Below are positions 18,501-27,168 of a stretch of DNA of 64,000 nucleotides, one piece after another. The translations under genes and the position numbers were made by a program. Below the pieces are notes generated by a model, which saw only the letters and a list, made by a program, of their open reading frames with translations, had not been told where the DNA came from and ran no database searches. Source of the stretch: an uncultured Holophagaceae bacterium (GTDB taxonomy: Bacteria; Acidobacteriota; Holophagae; Holophagales; Holophagaceae); contig CAIZZF010000001.1 in assembly GCA_903937385.1 (NCBI GenBank), forward strand, positions 109,128-173,127, in the 5' to 3' direction. How positions within the stretch are numbered: position 1 is the first letter of the stretch; each line of letters opens with the position of its first letter.

Positions 18501-21500
18501 TGGCCGTCACGCTGAAGCTGGTATTGCCGCCCACGGACACCGTGGCATTGCCCGGCTGGGCCGTGATGGCCGGCGCCGTGTTCACCGTCAGCGTGGCTGC
18601 GCTGGACGTGGCGGCCGGGGCGGCGGTGCCGGTCACCACCACCTGGTACTGGTTGCCGTTCATGCCCGCCGTGGCACCGGTGATGTTCAGCGTCGCTGTC
18701 GTGGCGCCCGAGTAGACCCCGCCGTTCGTGACGTTGGCGAAAGCTCCGCCGCTGCTGACCTGCCACTGGTAGCTGAGACCTGTGCCGGTGGCCGTCACGC
18801 TGAAGCTGGCGTTGCCCCCGGCGGTCACCGTGGCATTGCCCGGCTGGGCCGTGATGGCTGGCGCGGTGTTCACGGTCAGCGTGGCCGCACTGGACGTGAC
18901 GGCTGGGGCGACGGTGCCGGTCACCACCACCTGGTACTGGTTGCCGTTCATTCCCGCCGTGGCGCCGGTGATGTTCAGCGTCCCCGTGGTGGCGCCCGAG
19001 TAGACCCCACCGTTCGCGACGTTGGCGAAGGCCCCGCCGCTGCTGACCTGCCACTGGTAGCTGAGGCCCGTGCCTGTGGCCGTCACGCTGAAGCTGGCAT
19101 TGCCCCCGGCGGTCACAGTGGCGTTGCCTGGCTGGGCTGTGATGGCCGGCGCCGTGTTCACGGTCAGCGTGGCCGCGTTGGAGGTGGCGGTCGGCGCGAT
19201 GACGCCGGCCACGATGACCTGATACTGGTAGTTGCTCATGGCCAGAGTGGCGCCGGTAATGGACAGGCTGGCCGTGGTGGCGCCGTTGTAGACCCCACCG
19301 TTGTTGATATTGGCAAAGCCGGAGCCGGTGTTCACCTGCCACTGATAGGAGGTCGCCGCTGTCGCAGTCACCGAGAAGCTGGTGTTCCCACCCGCCACCA
19401 CAGCTGCGTTGGCCGGCTGGGCGGTGATGCCAGGCGCCGCCCCCACCGACAGCGTGACAGGGGAGGAATAGGTCGAAGCCGCTGGCGACCCGCAGCCCAG
19501 CATCTGGACCTCGTAGACGTAGCCATTCATCAGTGCAGTGGCATTGGTGATGGTCAGGGTGGCCGACCACCAGTTGGCGTAGACGCCAGCCGCGCTGGAG
19601 ATGGTTGTGAAGCCCGAGCCAGTGTTCACCTTCCAGATGTAGGACAGGGCCGAGTTGGCCACCACGCTGAGAGTGGTGGTGCCCCCCACGTCGATGGCCC
19701 GGTCCACGGGCTGGCTGGTGATGCCCGGCGTGCAGATCACGGTCAGGGTCGCCACACTGGAGGTGACCGGCGCCCCCACCGCGCCCGTCACGATGACCCG
19801 GTACTGGTTGCCAGTCATCGTAGTGGCCACCCAGATGGACAGCGCGGAGCTCGTCATCCCACTGTAGTTCACGATGTCCGTGATGTTCACCCACGCACCT
19901 GCAGTGTAGATCTGCCACTGATAGGTGAGGCCAACCCCGGTGGCGGTCACCGTGAAGAGCGACACCGCGTGGTAGTTGAAGAAACTGCTCGCGTCGGCGG
20001 GCTGGACCGTGATGGCCGCAGGATCCTTGACGGCCAGGGTCACGGTGCTTGACGTGGTCGTGAGCGACAGCGCACCGGTGGCGATGAGGCGATAGCTGGT
20101 GCCATCCATGCCCGAGGTGGCCCCGGTGATGGCGAGGCTGGTCGTCGTCGCGCCGGAGTAGACGCCGCCATCGACGACATCGGTCCAGGCTCCCGCCCCG
20201 AGCTTAGACTGCCAGCGAGTGGTGCTGGCGCCGGTCACCGTGGCGCTGAAGGTGGCATTGGCACCCACGGCGATGCTGGCGTTGACGGGCTGGCTGGTGA
20301 AGGCCGGCGCGGTCACTACGGTCAGGGACGCCGGCGTCGAGGTGAGCACCGGCTGACTGGCCGCGGCAGAACCGGTCAGGACGACCTGGTACTGGTAGCC
20401 ATTCATGCCAAGGGTGGCGCCGGTGATCGCCAGGCTGGCCGTTGTCGCACCACTGGTGACCCCGCCATTGCTGAGGCTGGTGAAGCCCGAACCGGTGTTC
20501 ACCTGCCACTGGTAGGAGACCACCGCAGTGGCGCTGACGGAGAACGTGGCTGTCCCCGCCACAGCAACGGTCAGGCTCGCGGGCTGCGTCTGGATGCTGG
20601 GCGAGGGCGGCGCGGTCACCGTCAGCTTGGCGGCACTGGAGGTGATCGTGGGCGTGGAGGCCCCCGCGGCGCCCGTCACGATGACCCGGTAGAGCCAGCC
20701 GTTCATGCCGGCGGTGATGCCGGTGAGGCCCAGCGAGGCGGCGGTGGCCCCGGAATAAACCGAGTCATTCGCGAGGTTGGTGAAGCCCCCACCACTGTTC
20801 ACCTGCCACTGGTAGCCGAGGGCGGAGGTGGCCTCCACCGTGAAGGTGGTGCCCAGGCCGATATAGGCGGTGGTGTCCACGGGCTGGAGCAGGATGGCTG
20901 GGTCGAGGATCGGTCCTGTGGACTGCCAGACCCCGCGTCCATAGGTGGCGGCGCGGATGAAGCTGGCATCGGGGGCGATGTAGAAGTCGGGAACCCCGAC
21001 CATGGGCAGGCCCACCCCGTAACGGGTCCAGGTGGCCCCCGAGTTCGTGGAGGCGTAGATCCCGAAGTCCGTGCCGGCCAGGAGGGTGGTGTTGTTGGTG
21101 GGGTCGTTCTGGATGATGTGGACCGGCCCCCCGAAGTTCACGCCATTGCCCGAGGGAAATCCTGCGCCCTCGATGTTCTGCCAGGTGGTCCCCCCATCGG
21201 CGGAGCGCCAGAGGTGCTGGATGGTGGGCCCCCAGCCTGCATAGGCCGAAGCGGCGTAGAGGATGCTGTCGCTGGTGGTGTCGAACCAGATGTAGCTGAG
21301 GGCGACCTCCACGCCACCTGCGGCGTAGACAGCGCCCTTGTCAGTCCAGGTGGCGCCGCCGTCAGCACTGATCCAGCAGTGGGTCGCATCGACAATGGCC
21401 AGCTTGTTGGGATCCAGCGAAGAGGAGTTGAAGTTGCGGATGTAGGGCGATGGATAGCTGCTGGGGAAGTTGCCCATGGCGCAGGGCACCCAGGACTGCC

Positions 21501-23493
21501 CGAAGTTGGAGGACTTGTGCAGCTTGTAGCTGGTGGCGGTGTAGGCCGTGTTCCCGGTGGCGTCCGCCCGCCCCGGTTCCACCCGCGTGTGGAAAGGAGC
21601 GCCTCCGGTGAGGTCGATGCCGGTGTTCCCATTGTGGAAGGTACCCCCTCCATCGGTGCTGTAGCCCAGGTTGGCGCTGTAGCCCGAGGCGATCATCTTG
21701 TCGCCGTCCAGCTTGTGAATCAGGGTCCCGAAGCCATCCCCCGTGGCGTAGGCCTCGTCGAACTGGCCGCTGGTGGCCAGCGTGGCACCGGTTCTCCGGC
21801 GGGTGCTGTTGTCCTGGAGGCCGATGGTCACCCGGTCGTTGGAACCCAAGGGGTTGGGGGCCGTGGTCGAGCCCAGGTGATAGACCAGGTGGGTGCTCAG
21901 GCCTTCGTTGTGCCGGTTGTCCACGAAGGTGTTGTCCGTGAGGGGCGGGTTGCCGGCCTGCCGGATGGGCGGGGTGGCACGGAAGGGGTCCCAGAACACC
22001 GACAGGCCGCCATCGGTCCCAACGTAGAGGGTGGACCCATCCGGGGACCAGACCGCCGCGTGCTTGTCGGCATGGGAGTAGACGGGCAGGCCCGCCCAGG
22101 TATACCAGCCGGTCATCCAGGTCCAGGTGGAGCCCCCATCGCTGGACCGGTAGAAGCCCAGGTTGCTGCCTGTGAACACCTTGGTGGTGGCGACGGAGGT
22201 CCCGGTCGGGCTCACGGCCAGGCACTGGTTGTACTCGCCTTGGTCCCCGTCGGAGGCGCCGGCGCTCTTGAACAGCGTGGCAGGGGAGGTGGCGTCGGGC
22301 ACCAGGGTGTAGTTGCGCCCGCCATCTGTGCTGAGGAAGACACCCTTGAACATGGACCGGCCGGGTGTGATCTGGGCGATGCCCCAGACGTTGAGGTTGC
22401 CCGCGGCCTTGTTGCTCTTAAGGGTGATGCGGCCAATGTTCGCCACCGAGGTCGGGCTGGTGCCGGAGATCGAGGCCTGGTTCCAGGTGGCGCCGCCGTC
22501 AGAGGAGTACCAGGCGGTGCCGGTGTTGGTCGAAGCCGTGACCTGGAGGCTGGCCACCAGGTTCTGGGAGGAGCTGCCCACCTGCTCCACGGACCAGATG
22601 CGGTCGCCATAGCCGTTGGAACCCAGCACCCGGTTCCCGACCGCACCGCTGCCGAAGGAGGCGCCGCCATCCGTGGACCGGAACAGACCGGCATTGCCAC
22701 CGGCGAGGACCGTGGTCTCGTTCACGGGGAGGATGCACGAGATGTAGTCCGAGGCGTAGAGCCCGCAGAGGTTGGCCTTGGAGGTCTCGGTCCAGCTCGT
22801 GCCACCGTCGGTGCTGCGGTAGAAGCCCTTGCCGTAGCTGGCGGCGAAGTCGCCGGAGCCGATGAACAGGGTGCTGCCGCTGGGGGACAGGGCGACTGCT
22901 CCCAGGGGGATGTTCCCCGTGGACGAGGCCATGGGCAGGGCGTCCGTCAGGGGCGTCCAGTTCCAGGTGGCGTTCGGACTGTCCGCGGTGCCGGTCTTCC
23001 AGAGCCCGCCGTTAGAGGAAGCCAGGTACAGAGTCTTGCCGTCCGGGGAGATCGCCAGACCGTTGGGAGCGATGCGGCCCGAGTCAATGTCGGGGTTCGT
23101 GATGCCGGAGTAGGTGGAGACCCCTTTGGTGGGCCCCAGGCAGGACCAGGTCGCCGCGTTCGAGGCCTGGATCGCAGCCCACTCGGCGCCCTTGTCCAGC
23201 GGCCTCGGAAAGGAGGCTGCGAACCGCTGCAGGTGCTCCGCGGCCACCTGCTTCTTGATGGCCTGGTGCTCCGGCGTGGGCTGACCACCCCGCCACGCGA
23301 GCTCGTCCAGGTGCCGCTCGAGCTGGCGGTCTTCAAAGGGCGGTGCCCGGAAGCCTTCGGGGCGCCGCTTGGGCGGCGGGATGAACCGGGCCTCCCGGGG
23401 CTCCTGCGCCGAGGCCAAGGCAACCAGGCAGCCCGCGCCCACCACGCCGAGCAGGCGCAGGAGGGAAGGACGTACCCGGCGGGCACCGGACAT
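15535..23493 (-). CDS. Giant secreted protein: Asp-box beta-propeller, 18 Ig-like repeats, C-terminal dockerin
   Basis: About 2652 residues. A signal peptide precedes the ALASAQ cleavage site. Residues about 90-860 carry at least eight Asp-box (BNR) motifs such as STDGGTSW, SSDGGATW, SADGGATW and SADGGTTW, the sortilin/sialidase-like propeller type; no sialidase catalytic set was identified. Then come 18 tandem Ig-like domains of about 96 residues (core themes SYQWQV, NGGVYSGATTATL, YQVVVTG). The last 56 residues hold two calcium loops, DFNGDGVVNVLD and DLNGDGFVDDAD, a classic type I dockerin. The ATG at 23491-23493 has GAGG six bases ahead; the GTG five codons upstream is less likely. It is followed by the cohesin-like lipoprotein gene. 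Function is probably adhesion or extracellular ligand binding. Confidence 0.9.
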   Translation of the reverse strand: MSGARRVRPSLLRLLGVVGAGCLVALASAQEPREARFIPPPKRRPEGFRAPPFEDRQLERHLDELAWRGGQPTPEHQAIKKQVAAEHLQRFAASFPRPLDKGAEWAAIQASNAATWSCLGPTKGVSTYSGITNPDIDSGRIAPNGLAISPDGKTLYLASSNGGLWKTGTADSPNATWNWTPLTDALPMASSTGNIPLGAVALSPSGSTLFIGSGDFAASYGKGFYRSTDGGTSWTETSKANLCGLYASDYISCILPVNETTVLAGGNAGLFRSTDGGASFGSGAVGNRVLGSNGYGDRIWSVEQVGSSSQNLVASLQVTASTNTGTAWYSSDGGATWNQASISGTSPTSVANIGRITLKSNKAAGNLNVWGIAQITPGRSMFKGVFLSTDGGRNYTLVPDATSPATLFKSAGASDGDQGEYNQCLAVSPTGTSVATTKVFTGSNLGFYRSSDGGSTWTWMTGWYTWAGLPVYSHADKHAAVWSPDGSTLYVGTDGGLSVFWDPFRATPPIRQAGNPPLTDNTFVDNRHNEGLSTHLVYHLGSTTAPNPLGSNDRVTIGLQDNSTRRRTGATLATSGQFDEAYATGDGFGTLIHKLDGDKMIASGYSANLGYSTDGGGTFHNGNTGIDLTGGAPFHTRVEPGRADATGNTAYTATSYKLHKSSNFGQSWVPCAMGNFPSSYPSPYIRNFNSSSLDPNKLAIVDATHCWISADGGATWTDKGAVYAAGGVEVALSYIWFDTTSDSILYAASAYAGWGPTIQHLWRSADGGTTWQNIEGAGFPSGNGVNFGGPVHIIQNDPTNNTTLLAGTDFGIYASTNSGATWTRYGVGLPMVGVPDFYIAPDASFIRAATYGRGVWQSTGPILDPAILLQPVDTTAYIGLGTTFTVEATSALGYQWQVNSGGGFTNLANDSVYSGATAASLGLTGITAGMNGWLYRVIVTGAAGASTPTITSSAAKLTVTAPPSPSIQTQPASLTVAVAGTATFSVSATAVVSYQWQVNTGSGFTSLSNGGVTSGATTASLAITGATLGMNGYQYQVVLTGSAAASQPVLTSTPASLTVVTAPAFTSQPVNASIAVGANATFSATVTGASTTRWQSKLGAGAWTDVVDGGVYSGATTTSLAITGATSGMDGTSYRLIATGALSLTTTSSTVTLAVKDPAAITVQPADASSFFNYHAVSLFTVTATGVGLTYQWQIYTAGAWVNITDIVNYSGMTSSALSIWVATTMTGNQYRVIVTGAVGAPVTSSVATLTVICTPGITSQPVDRAIDVGGTTTLSVVANSALSYIWKVNTGSGFTTISSAAGVYANWWSATLTITNATALMNGYVYEVQMLGCGSPAASTYSSPVTLSVGAAPGITAQPANAAVVAGGNTSFSVTATAATSYQWQVNTGSGFANINNGGVYNGATTASLSITGATLAMSNYQYQVIVAGVIAPTATSNAATLTVNTAPAITAQPGNATVTAGGNASFSVTATGTGLSYQWQVSSGGAFANVANGGVYSGATTGTLNITGATAGMNGNQYQVVVTGTVAPAVTSSAATLTVNTAPAITAQPGNATVTAGGNASFSVTATGTGLSYQWQVSSGGAFANVTNGGVYSGATTATLNITGATAGMNGNQYQVVVTGTAAPAATSSAATLTVNTAPAITAQPGNATVSVGGNTSFSVTATGTGLSYQWQVSSGGAFSNLLNGGVYSGATTATLSISGATAGMSGNQYQVVVTGAVAPAVTSSPATLTVNSAPAITSQPANATVPAAGHTSFTVTATGSALTYQWQVSSGGAFTNVSNGGVYSGATTATLSITSATLGMSGYQYQVVVTGNIAPAATSSSATLTVTTAPAITAQPVNAAVTAGGSASFSVTATGTALSYQWQVGSGGAFANVTNGGVYSGATSATLSITGATAGMNGTQYQVVVTGNIAPAATSSAATLTVNTAPAITAQPVNALVTAGGNTSFTVTATGSGLSYQWQANSGGGFANLTNGGPYSGVTAATLSLTSATLGMSGTQYQVVVTGIVAPAVTSSAATLTVNTAPAITAQPGDAAVTAGGDATFSVTAIGTALTYQWQASSGGAFANLTNGGVYSGATSATLSITGATAGMSGTRYQVVVTGNVAPAVTSSAATLTVNRAPVITAQPANATVPAGGNASFTVTATGTGLSYQWQASSGGAFANLTSGGVYSGATAATLNITGATAGMSGTHYQVVVTGNVAPAVTSSAATLTVNTAPAITAQPANATVPAGGNASFTVTATGTGLSYQWQVRSGGAFANVTNGGIYSGATTATLSLSGATATMSGSQYQVVVSGTVAPAATSSIATLTVNTAPAITGQPGNATVPAGGNASFTVTATGTGLTYQWQVGSGGAFSNVTNGGVYSGATTATLSLTGVTAAMSGSHYQVVVSGAVAPAATSSAATLTVNTAPALTVQPGNATVSVGGSATFSVTATGTALSYQWQVSSGGAFANLTNGGVYSGATTATLSITGATAAMNGYLYQVVVSSTAAPAATSSAATLTVNTPPAITAQPGNATVTVGGNATFSVTATGTGLSYQWQLGSNGAFANVTNGGLYSGATTAMLSITGATAAMSGTQYRVVVTGTAGSVSSGAAGLTVIVRTQDFNGDGVVNVLDLASFFTFYAPGVPVANSPADLNGDGFVDDADLALLLAGI
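15706..20912 (-). repeat. Tandem DNA repeat encoding the Ig-like domains (period about 288 bp, 18 units)
   Basis: The Ig-like part of the giant gene repeats with a 288-bp period. Units 7-18 (about 15706-19160) are nearly alike in both protein and DNA, while units 1-6 (about 19160-20912) have diverged. The pattern suggests recent expansion or gene conversion from the 3' side of the gene. Such arrays often change copy number and are hard to assemble, so the unit count should be read with care. Confidence 0.92.
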
Positions 23494-23628
23494 GCAGACC
23501 TCAGACACACGGAACGGACAACCGCCCCATAGGCCCTATCGGCAGGCACTGACCCCCGGTAAAGAACCGATATCACAAGTTGCCGAGGTCTGCTGATCCA
23601 GACCTGGCGAATATCCCAGCTTCAGCCC

Positions 23629-25356
23629 TCAGGCGTAGAGCCGCTGCAGACCCGGATCCTGGGTCAGCTCCTCGATGAGGTCGCGGACGCTGATGAGGTC
23701 CCGCAGCTTGGCGCCGTTGCTGCCGGTGAAGAAGAGGCCGTTTTCCTTGTCGCCCTGCATGGCGTCGGCCAGGCGGTCGGCGATACAGTAGCCCACGGCG
23801 GCGGCGCCCTTGCCGTGGCCGCAGGGGGACAGGCAGTTGCTGACGCAGCGGATGGCGGGCGCGGTGCCGGCCTCGATGCGGCGCTGGAGGCTGGTCCGCA
23901 CGCCCCGGGCGGGCAGGCCCACCGGGGACTTCATGAGGCCGATGTCCTCTGCCTTGGCACGGAGGATGACCTCCTTGAAGATCGGGGAGGCGTCGCACTC
24001 GAAGGTGCCGATGAAGCGGGTGCCCATCTGGACGCCCGAGGCGCCGAGGCCCAGGAAGCGCTGGATGTCCGCGTGGTCCCAGACCCCGCCGGCCACCAGC
24101 ACGGGGAAGTCACCCCAGTTGTCCCGCTCCGCGAGGATCGACGGCAGGATGTTCTCCAGCGTGTGGGCCGGGTCCAGGCAGCCGTCGTGGCTGAAGCCCT
24201 GGTGGCCGCCGCTCTCGGGGCCTTCCAGCACCACCGCATCGGGCAGGCGGCTGTACTTCCGCTGCCACTGCTTGCAGATCAGGTTCAGGGCCCGTGCAGA
24301 CGACACGATGGGCACCAGGGCCACATCCGCATCACCCACGTAGCCTGGCAGGGCCAGGGGCAGGCCGGCGCCGGACACGATCATCTGGGCACCACCGGCG
24401 AGGCTGGCCTTCACGGCGGCCTCGTAGCCCTCGATGGCGCAGAGGATGTTCACGCCCACGGCGCCGCGGCCCTCGGAGCGCTCCCGGGCCGCTCGGAGGA
24501 TCCACTCCAGGGCCTTGGGGGGGTTCAGCGAGTCGGTGCCATCGGGGCGGCCCAGGCGCATCTTGGGGTTGGCCGAGCCGTGGTAGCCCGTGCCGATGGC
24601 CGAGACCAGACCGACGCAGCCCGTCTCGGCCACGGCCCCGGCGAGGCCCTCCCAGGAGATGCCCACGCCCATGCCGCCCTGCTGGATGGGATAGGCCAGG
24701 TCCAGGTTGCGGATCTTCAGGCGCGGCAGGGTGCAGGCGCCGGTGCGGATGAAGGACTGGGCCATGGAGTCGAGGCCAGCCATGAGGCGGGCCCGGAAGG
24801 CGGCCAGCGGCGAGGAATCCAGCATGGAAGGCGTGCGGGGCTGCAGGCCGAAGGCGCCATCGGCCATGGCCTGCCGGGCCTCGGCATCTGTGTCCGCGGT
24901 GGCCATCACGGGGAGGCCCAGGGAGCGCAGGGTGGCCACGATGCCAGCCCGGGCCAGCAGGGCCGAGGCGCCTCCAGCCTTGGCCTGGGCAGCCTGCTCG
25001 GCATTCTCGACGGCGACGATGCGGGGGAGGTTGGCGTGGCGGAGCATGGCCAGGGAGGGCGGCAGCTCGGCGGTGTGCAGCAGGAAGGCCACGCCGGCCT
25101 CGCGGGCAGTGGCCATGACGCTGTCAGCGCTGTCGCGGAGGCCCCGCAGGTCCAGGCCGATCTTCCCGCCCTCGCGCATGGAGGCCTTGAGCTCCTGCAG
25201 CCGCTCCCGGAGCCGGGCGGCGTCCGGGAAGGCCTCGGTGCGGGTCAGCGCCCAGCCTCCGGCCCGGAGGAACGCAGCCTGGAAATCCAGCGAGCCCGGA
25301 GCCTGCCACCCCTGGAGGGTGGGCACAGTCGCGGTCTTGGGGAAAAATTCGGTCAT
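23629..25356 (-). CDS. PfaD / nitronate-monooxygenase-like flavoprotein
   Basis: A 575-residue protein. The C-terminal two thirds (from about 215) is an FMN-binding TIM barrel of the nitronate monooxygenase family: YPIQQGGMGVGISWEGLAGAV, the GGHQGF loop, PVLVAGGVWDHADI and GVQMGTRFIGT. The N-terminal about 200 residues look like a second, decayed barrel half (AEQAAQAKAGGASALLARAG, ADGAFGLQPRT). This longer form resembles PfaD-type enoyl reductases of polyunsaturated fatty acid synthesis, but no pfa synthase gene is nearby. The C-terminus has CVSNCLSPCGHGKG, a Cys cluster of unknown role. ATG start with GGAG six bases ahead. Substrate unknown. Confidence 0.82.
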   Translation of the reverse strand: MTEFFPKTATVPTLQGWQAPGSLDFQAAFLRAGGWALTRTEAFPDAARLRERLQELKASMREGGKIGLDLRGLRDSADSVMATAREAGVAFLLHTAELPPSLAMLRHANLPRIVAVENAEQAAQAKAGGASALLARAGIVATLRSLGLPVMATADTDAEARQAMADGAFGLQPRTPSMLDSSPLAAFRARLMAGLDSMAQSFIRTGACTLPRLKIRNLDLAYPIQQGGMGVGISWEGLAGAVAETGCVGLVSAIGTGYHGSANPKMRLGRPDGTDSLNPPKALEWILRAARERSEGRGAVGVNILCAIEGYEAAVKASLAGGAQMIVSGAGLPLALPGYVGDADVALVPIVSSARALNLICKQWQRKYSRLPDAVVLEGPESGGHQGFSHDGCLDPAHTLENILPSILAERDNWGDFPVLVAGGVWDHADIQRFLGLGASGVQMGTRFIGTFECDASPIFKEVILRAKAEDIGLMKSPVGLPARGVRTSLQRRIEAGTAPAIRCVSNCLSPCGHGKGAAAVGYCIADRLADAMQGDKENGLFFTGSNGAKLRDLISVRDLIEELTQDPGLQRLYA

Positions 25357-25467
25357 TCAGTGCTCCGGCGGGGGAGGGGAATCGGTCCAAGTTCAGGGAC
25401 TCCCTAGGCCTAGATTTCTGGGGTGGAACCCGGGCTTTTTACCCTAGGTAAGAATACCCGAAATTTA

Positions 25468-25506
25468 CCAGGGAGGAATCTTGATAAATTCAAGATTCCT
25501 CCCTGG
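25468..25506 (-). terminator. Terminator hairpin after ilvC
   Basis: A perfect 17-bp inverted repeat (CCAGGGAGGAATCTTGA and its complement) with a 5-base TAAAT loop, 22 bp past the ilvC stop. On the minus strand it is followed by TAAATTTC. It closes the leuA-leuB-ilvBNC transcript and separates it from the flavoprotein gene. Confidence 0.85.
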
Positions 25507-25528
25507 TACCGGTGGAAATAGTGAGGTG

Positions 25529-26554
<1,026 letters not shown>

Positions 26555-26589
26555 TTAGGTTTTAGGTCGGATGACGGGGGGAAGAAGGT

Positions 26590-27135
26590 TCAGACGGACA
26601 TGGCCCCGGAGCTGCCGGGGGCCACGGTGGCCACCGCAGCGAGGCGGTTGGAGTCTTCCGAGCGGAGCCCGCGGGCCATGGCCACGGCGCCGGTGCGGCC
26701 CAGCTCGAGGATCCCGAAGGGTCGCAGGCTGTCGACCAGGGCCTCGATCTTGCCGAGGCTGCCGGTGCACTCGATGACCACGCTGTCGTCGGCGATGTCC
26801 ACCACGTTGGCGCGGAACACCTGCACAAGCTGGAGCACCTCGGAGCGCCCCTGGCGGGTGGAGACCCGCAGCAGGGCCAGGTCCCGGACCACGTTCCGGC
26901 CGTGGCCGAGCTGCTGGACCTCGAGCACGTTCACGAGCTTGCGGAGGTGTTCCACCGCCCGGCGGGCCGTGGCCTCGTCCGTGTCCACCACCACGGTCAT
27001 CCGCGAGACATGGACGCGCTCCGTGGGACCCACGGTCAGGGAGTGGATGTTGAAGCCGCGGCGGCGGAACAGCATCGCCACCCGGGTGAGGACGCCGGGT
27101 TCATCATCGGTGTAGATCACGAGCACATGGGACAT
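26590..27135 (-). CDS. ilvN: Acetolactate synthase small (regulatory) subunit
   Basis: A 181-residue ACT-domain protein. It begins MSHVLVIYTDDEPGVLTRV with the GFNIHSLTVGPTE valine-binding region, followed by the C-terminal ALS_SS domain (GKIEALVDSLRPFGILELGRTG). It activates the catalytic subunit and gives feedback inhibition. The start at 27133-27135 has GGAGA six bases ahead; a longer reading to 27159 lacks this. The length is that of the long IlvH-type subunit. It follows ilvB by 33 bp. Confidence 0.96.
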   Translation of the reverse strand: MSHVLVIYTDDEPGVLTRVAMLFRRRGFNIHSLTVGPTERVHVSRMTVVVDTDEATARRAVEHLRKLVNVLEVQQLGHGRNVVRDLALLRVSTRQGRSEVLQLVQVFRANVVDIADDSVVIECTGSLGKIEALVDSLRPFGILELGRTGAVAMARGLRSEDSNRLAAVATVAPGSSGAMSV

Positions 27136-27168
27136 GGGTTCTCCATCCTTCCTTGGCAAGTCGGGCAG

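Noticed and set aside
21118..23532. An 804-codon open frame opposite the Asp-box propeller
   Set aside because: Antisense shadow of the giant secreted protein, which has a signal peptide and domain order.
23494..23628. c-di-GMP riboswitch ahead of the giant surface protein gene
   Set aside because: I looked for the GEMM core and its paired loops and did not find them in the leader.
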